Counted from the stretch's first letter, positions 53,121-64,000 are shown. The stretch is 64,000 nt of DNA from Phytophthora quininea (GCA_011947345.1 JAAVTG010000917.1:111456-175455), one strand, 5' to 3'. Translations and numbers: made by a program. Notes: a model not told the origin generated them from the sequence alone.

Positions 53121-55286
53121 ATGGCGTGGGTAAATCGCACAACTCGCGACAACTGTCCCGGCGGCCTGCAAGCCAAGTCCTCGACGTCGACGCAGCTCGG
53201 ACCTGGGTACTATGAAACTTGCCACGCTGCCCACATCCGACCAAATGCTGCGGGGTTTGGTTCGGGCGAGAAACTTGAGCGCGGTGCCAACGCAGGTTCG
53301 ACCAAAGGATTGACGATGATCACACCTGGCCCTGGGGCCTACGTCACGAGCAACCAGACATCGTGGGAGTCGCCTACGAAGAGCAAAGCCTCGGCAACTT
53401 CAGTCTTCCAGTCAAGATCCCAACGCCTTGGAGAAGTGAAGCTTCGTAGGGGCTACAGTACCCCGGGCCTGGCACGTACACAAAGCAAGACTCGTTCTCA
53501 TCGAAGTCGAAAACGTAAGTTCCGCGTTGATCGGTAATGGTACATTTGGTAGCTAACACTGAAGTCTGGACAGGAATTCGAGTTTAGGAAACCCTTTGGT
53601 GAGGACTCCTCCTACCAACAGCAAGATCCGATGGACGCGGCTTCCGACTGCTCCGTCGATCCCCACTGTATCTCAGAGTTTTGGTTACGAACAAAGTGCG
53701 TACGGCAAGCTGGTTCGGCATGAACCTGCGAAAGAGGGCCATACTGGTGTTGGCAGCGATACGCTGGGGCCGGGAGAGTATGAGCCGATGAAAGGTTTGA
53801 AAAGCATCAACAAGAGCCGCACAACTGACTTTTCCAAGGGTAAAGTGACTCGGTTTATCGAGAAAGAAGTGCAATCCCGAGCAGAAATCCCCGGTCCAGG
53901 TGAATACAAAGGTGATGACGCTAAAGTATCGAAAGATGCTGCAAGGATCAATGCCGTCTTTAAGTCTACCATCAGTCGAGAGCAAGCAAGGCAAGGCGTA
54001 TCAACGAAAAACATTCCCGGACCTGGAGCCTACCACCCCAACCAGACACACGGCTTCGCAGCCGAGACTAAGCCGGAACACCTTCAATTCTTTGGCAGCA
54101 CGTCCACGCGATTCGAGACCTCGCACCGGTACAATTTGCTTTGTTAGTTGCTTACGGTGTTAAAGCTGATCTTCTTCGGTCCACTATGTATCTGCTAAGC
54201 GATGTTCCCGTGCCTGGCCCCGGCACTTATTACTGTCCACCATCGGGTGTCGTTGCACCTCCCCGACCCGTGTCTCGGAGCAAGAAAGCTCCGTTTACCT
54301 CCAAGAAGGAGCGATTCGAAGCACCGTCAGTAAAAGATCAGTCGCTGGCAGCACCAGGATCGTACGAAATCCCGTCTGCGGTGTCGGAAGTGCTCAACAA
54401 AGTGGTAAGCGCGTTGGTATTGCCCGGTGAGATGCGGTTTTAACAACATGTTTTCCGCTCCCAGACAAGCCGAGTCGGCAATTTTGGCAGCACCACGAAG
54501 CGCTTCGATACCATTTCTTCGGGCATGAACGACCACGAGTCCTTCGAGTCCCAGTTAGAGCGAGATATGAAAGCTCAAGAACCAGCTCGACATCAAGAGA
54601 AACCGAGCAGGAAGCGACAGCCAAAGGCGTCGTCCATGTTCGCGTCGACTACCAGTCGACCGCACCAACTTCAGAAAGCGACGGGACCTTCCCTGGCGAC
54701 TACGAGGTTGGCCATCGATCTTGGATTGTTTGTGTTGTTTGCTGATGCTAAACACGGCCCTGCTTGTCAAACTTTCAGATCCAGAGCTCTTGGAACGCTT
54801 CTGGGGCGAACGGCGCCTTCAAATCCGGCATCGACCGCATGAAGGACAAGCCGAGCGCAGGCGTATTCGTTCCTGTACGTTGACGAGTCTAGCCTTGGGA
54901 TTGAATCGCTATCTAACTGATTGTCGTCGACAGGGTCCTGGATCGTTCTCGACCGAGCGATTGACTCAGAAACCAGTGCATCTGGCTCGACCAAATGTAT
55001 TCTACGGAGCGGTATGCGATAGCACGTTGTTGCAGTCTCGATGTTCCTCGCCTCACCCTGCACTTTGCAATAGGAACCTCGCTTCAAGGAAGCACACCCG
55101 AAAGCTCCTGTACTGGTGCGTCGAATCTACCCCTTTTATTGTTTGAAAACGGCAACCTAACTAAACTCTACTTGGTTTCAGGGTCCTGGCCACTACAACA
55201 CCGACACCATCGAGTCGGACTGGAACCGCCCTACGCACAACATCTCCATCGCCACCGAGATGGAGATGGCCCTCCTCACACAGTAG
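53121..55286 (+). CDS. SHIPPO/STPG-repeat axonemal protein (ODF3/CIMAP-like)
   Basis: Eight exons: 53121-53514, 53574-54128, 54200-54404, 54465-54706, 54779-54874, 54934-55011, 55074-55109 and 55182-55286. The total is 1,711 nt; runs C4 53461-53464 and G3 54683-54685 each look one base short, after which 570 residues are continuous. The protein is built of Pro-Gly-Pro-Gly-x-Tyr repeats: LGPGYYE, TPGPGAYV, PGPGTY, LGPGEYEPM, IPGPGEYKG, IPGPGAYHP, VPGPGTYYC, AAPGSYEIP, GPGSFST and GPGHYNTDTI. Such SHIPPO proteins line flagellar microtubules as inner proteins. In an oomycete this implies expression in zoospores. No membrane segment or enzyme domain. Confidence 0.88.
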
Positions 55287-55385
55287 CGCCGCAAAATACT
55301 GTATTTACTCACAAAATACTTTTTACCATCGAAATCTGCCCCATACAATATCCCAGTGTTTCCCAGTTTTCGACGTTTGGCCGCG

Positions 55386-58300
55386 ATGGGGGACAATGGA
55401 CGTGCGCGATCGCCCGCTTCGGGCGGCGAGGAACGCCCCGCCAGGCCTCCCACGGCTGCGTCGGCGTCTGCAGCGGATGCGCCGGTGTCTCCTGCGTCCA
55501 ACGCGCCGTCCACGGGCTCCAGCGAGGCTGTGCCGGCGTCGACAGGGTCGTCTCGCCTCGACGTCCTGGAGCCTAGCGAGCCTACCCGTTTTACCCCTAC
55601 GGCCCAGCTCCCGCCGAGACACGAGAAGACCCACAGCTCTGCAGACAGGAAGCGCCGCAAAAACGGATCCCACCGCACTCCGCAGACACCGGAGCCTACC
55701 TCCACTCTACCTTCGGGTAGTCTGGAGCCGGAGAAGCCCCTGCTGTCCGACTCCCAGTGGGAGCAGGAGATCGCCGGTTTCGGCTCCGTGCTGAACGACG
55801 TACTACACTGCGTGACCAACCGGGAGCTGGTTGCCAAGACGGCCGAGTATATGGCTACATTCCCGCAGCATTCGCTGCGCTTCCAGATCAAGATGAAGCA
55901 GGTACTTTACTTGTTGTATAAGAAGAATCAGAGCCAGAGCCACCCTACCTCCCCCATATTAAAAAGCCGTTGCCGTCGCCGCCCTACCAAACAGACCACA
56001 ATCGCCACCGGACTGGATGTACACGTGTGTGGGAGTGACTCTGCTGTGTGACTTGATGTGTCTGTGTTGCGGTGTGGCTGGTTGTGGTGGTGACGGTGGC
56101 GTGCTTAATAGAATAGATCTCTGTAGTCGATCCTGCCTTCCTTGTCACTGAGAACAAAGTACAAAACTTACTAACGATCCTGTTTGTGTGTGAACTGTTG
56201 TCTCTGTAGCGAGCGAACACAGACGGCTCTCGAGGATTCCAAGCCAAGTTGATGCTGTTCTACGTGCTGCACGAGTTCCTCAAGTCTTTCAACGGAGAAC
56301 GGCTGGACCAGATCCAGCGAGAGTGGTTCCAGACTGTCGATGAAATCGTCAATGCCTGCGCCAGAGAAATCCGCTACGGAGACAAACGCAACTTGGAAGA
56401 GAACCGGAGACGTGTCTTCAAGGTGAGAGCTTTTGCACGTTTGAGTTTGGCTTCCCTTTCGGTGCTAAACTATTTCTTCACATTGTCGCTCTGCAGACCC
56501 TGGCCCGGTGGGAAGAGCTCAAGCTCTACCCCAAGAAAGTCAAAGCGTGGAAAGGGCTCGTGATGGGGAGACCAAGCCGAGAAGACCTCCTGCCCCGCTG
56601 CCTCGCGGTGAAACTGAACGACTAGCAGAGGCACCGGACCAGCTTCAGCAGTTTGAACTGCCACCGCCGAGTCAACCTCAGCTGCAGTTGGATCGGTCCA
56701 ATTGCCCGCTAGTGTTTGAGCGGTACATCTCCAACAAGTCCGAGGAGAAGCAGCACTGGCGCTACACGGCCATCGCCTTCATTGACATCCTGTCGCGATG
56801 TCTTGGTTTAAACAGCGACATTTCGCTGACTGCGTGTATCTTCTTCCACCGCGTGTTTGACCGAGGCATTTACGCACAAGAGAGGTATAAGTTTGCAGCC
56901 GCCTGCCTCTTTCTTTCAGCCAAGGCTTCCAGCAAGCGTATGAAACTGCTGCGTATGGTGCGAATCATGTACGACATCTTGGAGACGCCGTTGTTCGCTG
57001 GCGACGAGGAATTGCTCGAGATTGAGCGATTGCAGCTGCTTTACTACGAGATGGAAGTCCTGCAGGGCATCAAATTCGAGCTGACGACGGAGATGCCGTT
57101 CTTTTATCTTCGCCGTCTGCTGGAGGAAATGCCTGAAAAGTGTAAGTGCTTTTGCTTTTTGCGGAGCTATGGTTGTAAGACCCATACTGACTTGGTCTTT
57201 GTGTACACCAAGTTCGGAAAGCTGTCAACGAGGACTCGCAAACCGTTCTGGAGGAGTTGTGCGTTACCGACAACACATTTTGAGTTGCATCCTCACATCT
57301 AACTTCGCGATGCTCTTTGCAGGTTCTTTTTGCCAGTGTGTGTCGACATTCCGCCGCAACTGCTGGCAGAGGCAGCAGCCTACATTGCAACGTGGAACAA
57401 GGGCAAAGACTTTAATTTCAAGTGGTGCAAGCCGAGTCAAGAAGGCTACGTGTTCAATGAACGAACAGCGAGTACGTGGTTGTATAATTGTTTGCATGCC
57501 GACACGACACAAATCTAACGGTGCATATTGGTGTGTATGCCTGCAGAGGATGCGCTCCGGAGCTACAGATCACTTGTGAAGTGGAAACGAACCCAGCAAA
57601 GTCACTTTGATGCTCTTGTTAAAACGGTGGACTCGACGAGCAGCGACGATGATAAATTGAAGCTGAAAGTGGCGTTCAAGTCGCAGATTGGGGGTCTTCG
57701 CATCGATCCATCGACGCTCCGAAATGATGCAGAGTTCACGGAGAAAGCGCAAGAAGACACCAAAATTGGGTCAGGACCACGAAGAAGCACAACAGCATTG
57801 GCTCATCTCACCGCGACTACCGAGATGCACGGGGTGAACACTCCGCAAGCAACAGCGAGTCGAGAAAAACATGGCGAAGATTACGTCCGGATCAAGGTCG
57901 AGCCTCGGTCGTATGATGATAGTTACCGCTATGACGACCGGGAACGAGGACGTAAGCGTGACAAGAATCTGGGTCGCTATGGGCCCCGAGACAGGAGCAG
58001 AAGTCGCAGCGATAGCAACTCGCGGTATGGCAGAAACAGCAATGGTGGCGGTGATCGCCACAGCCGCGACCGCGACCGCTACACCGACTACTACGAGGAC
58101 TACGAGGACGGAGACCGATATCGCGAGCGTAGGCGAGATGACAGGTACGATTCGCGTGAACGATCGTCAAACTACGACAGAGAGGAGCGAGGTTACGATC
58201 GCCGTGAGCGAGAGGACCGGGGCTATGACCGACGCGACAGCAGAGACATCGAATATCGTAGAGATCCTTCATACTTTGACCGCCGGGACCGCAGCAAGTC

Positions 58301-58626
58301 TTCGCGCAGTGGGGTGACTACCAATACGGAAGTCGCAGTGGCAGCCGCAGTCGAAGCCCCTCGCGAAGCCCCGGGAGTCCTCGAGAAGCGGCAAGAAGCG
58401 CAAACGAAACTACCGCAGTCGGGATCGCTCTGAAAGTCGCAGCTCCAGTCGAAGTGCCAGTCGGGAGCGTGGCAGCAGCAACAGTCAGTACTACCGATCG
58501 GATAGCCGCAAGGAGCCTTCTCCGATGTACTCCAAAAACAAGCGCGGAAATAAAGGCAACAAGCGGAAGCAAGCGAGTCGGCGGGATGAAATGCCGCGCA
58601 TTAAACAGGAAAGCAGTGCGGCCTAG
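55386..58626 (+). CDS. CID-cyclin-RS fusion protein (CTD-interacting domain joined to a transcription-type cyclin)
   Basis: Six exons: 55386-55901, 56210-56422, 56497-57141, 57213-57258, 57323-57471 and 57547-58626 (2,649 nt). Runs G4 56565-56568, G4 58311-58314 and G3 58373-58375 each look one base short, after which 883 residues are open. Residues 1-115 are disordered. A CID-like all-helical domain follows (KLMLFYVLHEFLKSFNGERL, RRRVFKTLARWEELKLYPKK), the fold that reads the RNA polymerase II C-terminal repeat. In the same exon 3 comes a cyclin box (EKQHWRYTAIAFIDILSRC, ACIFFHRVFDRGIYAQERYK, FAAACLFLSAKASSKRMKLL) of the cyclin K/T/L type. The last 300 residues are RS/RD-rich with a basic tail, as in cyclin L. 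A role joining CTD recognition to a transcription or splicing kinase is inference. Confidence 0.8.
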
Positions 58627-59133
58627 GCACGACGGAGCGACAGAATGTACAGCATGTGCGGTGAGGGCATCAAAGTAGTTGGCCAAGGATGCACGTTGCT
58701 TCTAACCACCGCTGTCTGCTATACAGGAAAGTATTGCCGGTAGCGCGTCGGATAGGAACCTCGTCTGTCTGGGAGCTGTACATTGCAGACGAGAGAGCTG
58801 GTGTGGTTTGGCGGTTGATTTCTGCTGGTTTGCATGCTCGAGATGATGATACTTTTGCATTGGTAAGGAGGAGCGTGCATTGGTTGAGCTTGTGTTCGAG
58901 TGAAGACTGGAGCTTACACCATTGCTGTGTGGTGAGTACAGCGACGTCAAACCAAAAGAATGACCAGCAACCCAGTCAGAGTTTGCATTGAAGGCATCGA
59001 AAAAGCAGGGAAGAACGGAAGAAGGACAAGCGGAGACGAGTAGTGTCCACATCAACATTGACTTTCAGATAACGTCTTCTGCGGTTACACTATGTAACCC
59101 TTCGTACCCTCTATGCTAACCAATCGTTGATCG
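58627..59133. other. 507 bp interval, no gene seen
   Basis: Downstream of the CID-cyclin gene and upstream of unknown gene U1. Only short overlapping frames; presumably the U1 promoter. Confidence 0.4.
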
Positions 59134-60657
59134 ATGGCGGCGAAAACGTACGAGCGCGTGTTGGCGGGCGTTGCCCCACCCGAGCTACAATCCAGTTGCA
59201 ACGCCGTTCTGCACGAGGAATTCGCAGCTGTGGACCATGCACTGGACGACGTATCCGCGGCGTTCGTCAAGCTAGAGGAAGTGAAGGTCGCAGTGGCCAA
59301 GCTATCGTCTTTTGGAAGCAGCCCCAGTCTCTTGCGGACACTGGAGAGTACACTAACATTGCACCGTGAAGTGGAAAAGAAGCTCAAAAGAAGTAGAGTT
59401 GCTACTATCCTGTCGAAACCTTCGAAGAGGAAGCGAATGCAGGCTGATGGAGACTCAGATGAGTCGGAGAGAGACGATGGAAATGAAACTGGGTGTAGTC
59501 AAGCGCGTAATGAGAATGCCGTAATGATTTCGGACGCTCCACTATTGAAGGAGTTACCGCCGTATTACAAGAGCTTAGTGGTGACTGCAAGGAATTTACC
59601 TCATGAAATTAGACGCGATGTACTAGAGGACGCTCTTCTGGTGCTGCGAGACTGGGTGGACCAACAATTGGATGGGCTTCAGATGCATGAGGTGGTTAGC
59701 GCACTGCGAAACGTTGTTGATTGGGCAGCCCAGGAGCGCCCTGGGAAAAATCATCGCATGAGTTTGTTTCGTGACTTCAGTGAAAGTGTTGAAGCATACC
59801 TAGAACGCCTTCCACTATCAGCACAGACGAGTGAGCTTGAACGGTACGCTGACATTTTGGAGCTGCACCACTGCATTTGCTTAATGATTCGCCTTGTTTC
59901 CCTGCAGATTGCAGCACAACCTGTCGAGTACGCTAGAGCTGTATCCCATGGTTGCGAAAAAATCAATTGGTTTAGCCGCCTGGTTACGAATCTGATCGAG
60001 AAACCACCAAAAACCCGACGACACCGCATGGCTGGAGTGCTTTCCGCCTTTAACAAGGAGACTGAAATGGCAATAGATGCAACGGATGGGGTCATTCCAA
60101 ACACTCAAGCAAATAAAATGATCAAGGCTGTGTGCAAGGTCGCGTGTTGGATATTTGATACCAGTTATAAGCCCAACCCCAGTGAGCTTACGTTGTATCG
60201 TGCGCTGATCCAAGCAATGCGCGGCTTCCTTAGCCGAATCCCCGAGCAAAAGCGTCCGCGATACGACAGGTGTGTGGTGTGTTTTGTGATGGTCGCTCTC
60301 ATTCGTGCTCATGTATTGTGCTTTGGCGACTTTAGCATGACAGAAAGTATGGCGGAAATGGTTGCAGAGACCCCAAGTCGCAGATCACACGAGCTTTTAG
60401 CCTCAGCGCAGGCCAATGCCGCTCGTTTATTAAAAGAAGTGACGCAGTGGAAAGATGAATTTGCGACGCCAGAGAAAGTTGAGGCGATGATACATAAACT
60501 GGAAGGCAGTATGCTCTACTTAACGCGTGGATGGGTCCCTCGTGAGGACCCATCGATTTGCCAGTGTGTCACGGAGCTAGAAGGTCACATCAGGCGTGTT
60601 GGTCCAGATGAAGCACGTGCGGTTCTTATTGCAAGGTTAGCGGCCTTGACAAGTTGA
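59134..60657 (+). CDS. Unknown protein U1, first of two tandem paralogues
   Basis: The whole stretch is open (507 codons), but 60270-60335 is very probably a 66 bp intron: it begins GTGTGTGG, ends ACTTTAG, and removing it keeps the frame and aligns with a stop-containing intron at the same place in paralogue U2. The spliced protein is 485 residues. It is mostly helical: an N-terminal region (MAAKTYERVLAGVAPPELQS), a basic/acidic spacer (KPSKRKRMQADGDSDESERD) that may be a nuclear signal, then a large helical domain (LPPYYKSLVVTARNLP, AIDATDGVIPNTQANKMIKA). No known family recognised. It is one of the few long genes here without a frame break. Confidence 0.75.
   Translation: MAAKTYERVLAGVAPPELQSSCNAVLHEEFAAVDHALDDVSAAFVKLEEVKVAVAKLSSFGSSPSLLRTLESTLTLHREVEKKLKRSRVATILSKPSKRKRMQADGDSDESERDDGNETGCSQARNENAVMISDAPLLKELPPYYKSLVVTARNLPHEIRRDVLEDALLVLRDWVDQQLDGLQMHEVVSALRNVVDWAAQERPGKNHRMSLFRDFSESVEAYLERLPLSAQTSELERYADILELHHCICLMIRLVSLQIAAQPVEYARAVSHGCEKINWFSRLVTNLIEKPPKTRRHRMAGVLSAFNKETEMAIDATDGVIPNTQANKMIKAVCKVACWIFDTSYKPNPSELTLYRALIQAMRGFLSRIPEQKRPRYDRCVVCFVMVALIRAHVLCFGDFSMTESMAEMVAETPSRRSHELLASAQANAARLLKEVTQWKDEFATPEKVEAMIHKLEGSMLYLTRGWVPREDPSICQCVTELEGHIRRVGPDEARAVLIARLAALTS
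60270..60335 (+). other. In-frame intron of U1
   Basis: 66 bp, GT...AG, no stop codon inside, length a multiple of three. Paralogue U2 has an intron at the equivalent position (after KPALL, before IAEQMHELVGG) that does contain stops. Confidence 0.7.
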
Positions 60658-61152
60658 CGCTGTTTCTCCGACACAATACCTGAAAGTTATTGAAACGTTT
60701 GCCTGGGGGCAAAACGAGGTGGAAGTGTATCTTGGATGAAAGCCTTGTTTGAAATTGAAACTACGCAAGGATTATCCAACAGTGGTTCCCGTGGCATGAT
60801 GAATAAATAATATTAGTACAACATGGGCCTTGTAAACCATTTGTAGCTGGGGAATTTGACAGGATTCCGCGCGCTCAGTTGCAGACAGTTAGATGAGGTA
60901 CTACTAATCTATTTGCAATTGCCACGAGATACGCAGACGGAGGCGTCCTTCCCACTAGTTTTCAGTTCTAGTAAACGTTCGGCATCGGTGCAAATAGTTC
61001 GTCGAGCAGTGGCTTGATGGACCAGCCACAAAAAGTGGCGGCAATGCGTAGCAAGATTTTAGACGCCGAAAAACAAGCAAGTGTAATGACAAAAGTTGAA
61101 GTTGGGTTACGTATCTATCGTACCCCTCGATTCCCGCCAACCATTTGCAGCA
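60658..61152. other. 495 bp interval between U1 and U2, no gene seen
   Basis: Moderately AT-rich; no repeat or domain found. The last 60 bp before the U2 ATG carry CCAACCATTTGCAGCAATGG, a possible but weak initiator-like sequence. Confidence 0.4.
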
Positions 61153-62869
61153 ATGGCGACTTGGACGGAGGCACTATATGAGCACATCCTGGGCGGCGTA
61201 CCGCTCGCCCAGGTGCACTCCAGCTGCAATGGCGTTATACAGAACAAGTTGATGTCCGTGGACAATGCGGTGAGCGGCGTAACCTCCGCATTCACCAAGG
61301 CCGAGGAGGTGCGTGACGCCGTAACCAAGTTACAGCAGCAGCAGCAACCGAGTGAATTGTCAGTGGGGGCAGCCCCAGTCTGCTGCTGGCGATGGAGAGC
61401 ACGATGCAATTGCATCAAGAGCTGCAGCTGATGCAAAGATTGGAGACGGCGGCATTGGTGCGTTCTGTTGCTCTCTAATTTACAGCGACGAATCCGTTGA
61501 TACTGAAGATGCGTGGTCAAGTAAACAGGGCGATGCGGCTCTGCAGAGCAAGAGGACGCGAATGGCCACTGATAGTCCTGAAGCAGAGTCGAACAAACGG
61601 AGACGAATAAAGGCGTCGGAATCGGGTGACAGTTCGTCGGACGTCGAGGCCGGTTCGGAGACGCAAAATACAGTGGCAACTGACGACTATGGCAGCCATG
61701 GCGAGGCCACTGGCCGTCCCTCGGAGACACTTGTTGACATTTGGGAGACGCTACCTGGGTACTACCAAAATCTCTCCAAGAAAGTGGACGACCCCAACAT
61801 GAAGTCAGACTACATTGCTGCTGAGACCATCCTTGTATTCAAAGAGTGGGTGGGTGCGCAAAAGACAATCGCCAAGTGAAACTGGTGGTGCTTTTGACCC
61901 GAGCCGTGGCGAAGTGGGCACGTTGCGAAGCTGTCGGCAGCCCTCGCCGTGGCATGTATGCTGACTATCGTGATGTCACGACTGCGTATACCCGTCGCCT
62001 TGAAGTTTGCCCGCAGAGAAAAGAGCTCAACCGGTGGGAGATCATCTGCCGGCGTTGTGATGGTTGCCGGTGGCGTACACAGCTAACTGTTTAGCTGGAC
62101 TGGTTTGTGCTTTAGGCTGCTTGGAGAGTTGTCTCCTCGATCAAGAAACTTAATCATGGTTGTAAAGGCAAAGGTAAAGTCAAGGACAACGACAGCAGGG
62201 CGTTCTTTAAACTTGGTCGCCATTTGGGCAAAATGCCACCCAGTACACGCAGGAGACGCACTATTGGGGCGATCGCGACCCTGAAGCACGACGCAGCCCA
62301 GAAATCCACTCCTGCTCGCATGCGTAGGATGATCAGCACTCTCCTACTCGCGATAAAATGGCTGCAGCAGGATATTCAAGACGCGGGTACGCTCCCTGCG
62401 AATCGGCTTCTTGTTGAGGCAGCGCGCGAGTACGCAAATCAGGCCCCGGAGCTTCCTACTAAGCCAGCTCTTCTCAGGTACTGCTGTCATGCTTCGTTTG
62501 AGTTCAAGTCCACTCGCTGATTTGTCCTTTCTCAACTGTAGCATTGCCGAGCAAATGCACGAGCTAGTTGGTGGAGTGCCAAACAAGATGCCCCAAGAAT
62601 TTCTCGATGATATCCACACTCGAGTACAAGATTTATTCGAAGACTTGACTCGAGGCAAAGAGAGTGAATTCAGTGGCGGCGATGCGAACGCAGCATTGGA
62701 GAAGATGGAGGTCGAGTTCAACGACCCGACTGTCGGCTGGGAGCCACTTCAAGACCCGCGATTCTGCCAATGCGTTGCCATTCTGGGACAGCAAATTCAA
62801 GGACTGAAGTGTCAAAAGCGTGGCTATTACTTAGCAAGGATTGCAGCGATGGGATTCAACACCGGTTGA
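61153..62869 (+). CDS. Unknown protein U2, degenerate tandem paralogue of U1
   Basis: Starts MATWTEALYEHILGGVPLAQ, aligning with the U1 N-terminus. Frame changes occur at the G5 run 61365-61369, near 61,470, near 61,860-61,880 and again around 62,100-62,220. Segments that align with U1 include LTRAVAKWARCEAV with RRGMYADYRDVTTAYTRRLE, the MRRMISTLLLAIKWLQQDIQ region, and the 3' end DPRFCQCVAILGQQIQGLK. An intron like that of U1 lies at about 62478-62543 (GTACTGC ... CTGTAG). The number and spread of breaks is higher than in U1, so decay is likely, but some may be sequence errors. Confidence 0.6.
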
Positions 62870-62925
62870 AAATGTACACGATCGACATTGAATTTTCTTA
62901 CTGCTCCAACCCACAAGTTGTTGTG

Positions 62926-63075
62926 CTAATTTTCGCACATGCTACACAACTCGTTGAATTTCTTCTCGTTTACCTTGCCCACCGCGCACGCGATGCGGGG
63001 AGCCACGTCGCCGCACACCGCGTTTTGACCGCCTGCTTGGCTGTAGTCATCGACGAGACTTGTGGTGGTGATCAT
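62926..63075 (-). CDS. Short cysteine-containing frame, possible 3' exon
   Basis: A 49-residue minus-strand frame from ATG 63075 (MITTTSLVDDYSQAGGQ, then CGDVAPRIACAVGKVNEKKF, ending CSMCEN). Composition is protein-like with four cysteines. It lies 240 bp downstream of the START-like gene on the same strand and could be a remnant or last exon of a related gene. Weak support. Confidence 0.3.
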   Translation of the reverse strand: MITTTSLVDDYSQAGGQNAVCGDVAPRIACAVGKVNEKKFNELCSMCEN

Positions 63076-63314
63076 CGCGAACGTGGCGAGAAGCTTACTT
63101 CACTGCATCTTGGTCCGGAACACCGCTGGAGGTTGTTTAGCGTGGAGTTGAGCGAATTAAAAAGTAAGACCGACAAGCTTCAAGACCGAGAGTGTTAAAC
63201 ACCGCAGTATGTGCTCGTCATTGGCGGGTTACGCTGTTTCTGTCCGCTGCCGTTGCATGAACATCCACATTCCAGCTGGAACCAAGTTCTGGGTTGTTCA
63301 TGATCTTTTTGACC

Positions 63315-64000
63315 TCACTCCTCGAGCACTTCGCGTCCAAAGGTGGCTTTCCAGTCCTCCTCCAGTAGCACCCTGCCCATTTTCTGGCAGAAGGACTTGT
63401 TTACTTTGTTGTATGATCGATCGATTTCGTCGATGAGGGTCTGGGTTTGTTGCTCGCGATCTGCCAGACCCTCTCGAAACACTGGGATCGTCTGGAATGT
63501 CGTCTCCACAACTGTCGACGTGGATTGGTGGCCGGGGCCCTGATGAATAACGCGTCGCAACTTGATAACACCTCGCTTACGAACTTGAATACCATGAAAC
63601 TTGGTGCTACCGAACTCCAAAACATCGCCGCCGCCAACCCAGACGATGGTCACCCCGTCCTCTTCCAAATACCTTCGACACGTAAATTTGCCTCTCGTCT
63701 TGGCTGTGAAACCCTCAAACTCAATGCGCAGCTGGAATGAGCGTGCAAGAACGTCCGTCTGAGTACCAAACATTTCGTCAGTAGATGGAATGCCACGAGC
63801 GACGTATAGCGACCCACCATTAGGTCCGAAGGCTTGCGGACATGACATTTCTCTCCATACCCGCAGCCGAAGAATCGCCAATAGGCCTGGACAGCGACGT
63901 TCAGCTCGAACGGCAGCATCGAGCCCGATCGGTTCTCCATGATAAAGCCTGCATCAACTTTCGGGTCCCATTTCACCACCTCCGCCCCATGCTCAGCTCG
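63315..64000 (-). CDS. START-like domain protein (M96 mating-specific-like family), 5' end beyond the window
   Basis: The frame enters from the right edge (open from 63979 with VKWDPKVDAGFIMENRSGSM), changes at the T3 run 63848-63850 on the plus strand and continues to a stop at 63315. Visible features: VAVQAYWRFFGCGYGEK, SLYVARGIPSTDEM, VTIVWVGGGDVLEF, KFHGIQVRKRGVIKLR and a C-terminal QTLIDEIDRSYNKVNKSFCQ helix. The order of beta strands and the YWRF start resemble the START-like C-terminal half of the large oomycete M96 family, many of which have an N-terminal coiled coil (outside this window). Lipid binding is only inferred, and the family call is tentative. Confidence 0.5.

Noticed and set aside
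1..64000. CRISPR arrays, operons, riboswitches, tRNA or rRNA genes
   Set aside because: None seen; the window is eukaryotic nuclear sequence and I found no tRNA-like fold or regularly spaced repeats.

Overview
This window reads as nuclear DNA of an oomycete, most likely a Phytophthora-type plant pathogen. The signs are: genes packed on both strands with short gaps; spliceosomal introns mostly 55-77 bp long with GTRNG donors, CTAAT-like branch sites and YAG acceptors; eukaryotic housekeeping genes (ARPC4, EF-Ts, TACO1/YebC, aminopropyltransferase, PARP, HPF1, P5-type ATPase); and plant-infection genes (pectin lyase, NLP/NPP1 family). The species call is inference; no rRNA or organelle marker is present.

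Layout. 0-8.1 kb: the 3' part of an IQ-motif gene, then four related genes pairing a FYVE-like zinc finger with a GAF domain, with a WW/B-box-like gene among them. 8.5-19.2 kb: a cytochrome b5-domain protein, ARPC4, an aldo-keto reductase with a relic upstream, a pectin lyase, an HPF1 homologue, an ACL5-like aminopropyltransferase, mitochondrial EF-Ts, a myristoylation-site protein and a small secreted protein. 20.4-34.6 kb: two P5B-type ATPase genes as an almost perfect inverted repeat of 4,181 bp arms, with a complete hAT transposon between them. 34.7-38.3 kb: a decayed DUF3638/DUF3645-like gene. 38.7-51.8 kb: TACO1/YebC, an acidic protein with a PP1-docking motif, a SET-domain methyltransferase, two tandem PARP genes and an EamA/SLC35-like transporter. 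52.3-64 kb: an NLP gene, a flagellar SHIPPO-repeat protein, a CID-cyclin-RS fusion gene, two tandem paralogues of unknown function, and a START-like gene running off the right edge.

Almost every long gene is broken by what looks like one missing base in a short mononucleotide run (A4, G4, C4 and similar). Adding a single base at each of these sites makes the exon sums divisible by three and the domains continuous. I therefore treat most breaks as probable sequence errors, and keep 'pseudogene' for loci with dense or mixed lesions. Introns were placed by eye from splice signals and domain continuity.

Biological links: HPF1 and its likely partners, two PARP2/3-type enzymes, occur in one window. 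Gene conversion appears to have homogenised the zinc-finger half of the FYVE-GAF genes while the GAF half diverged, and the ATPase coding sequences but not their flanks.
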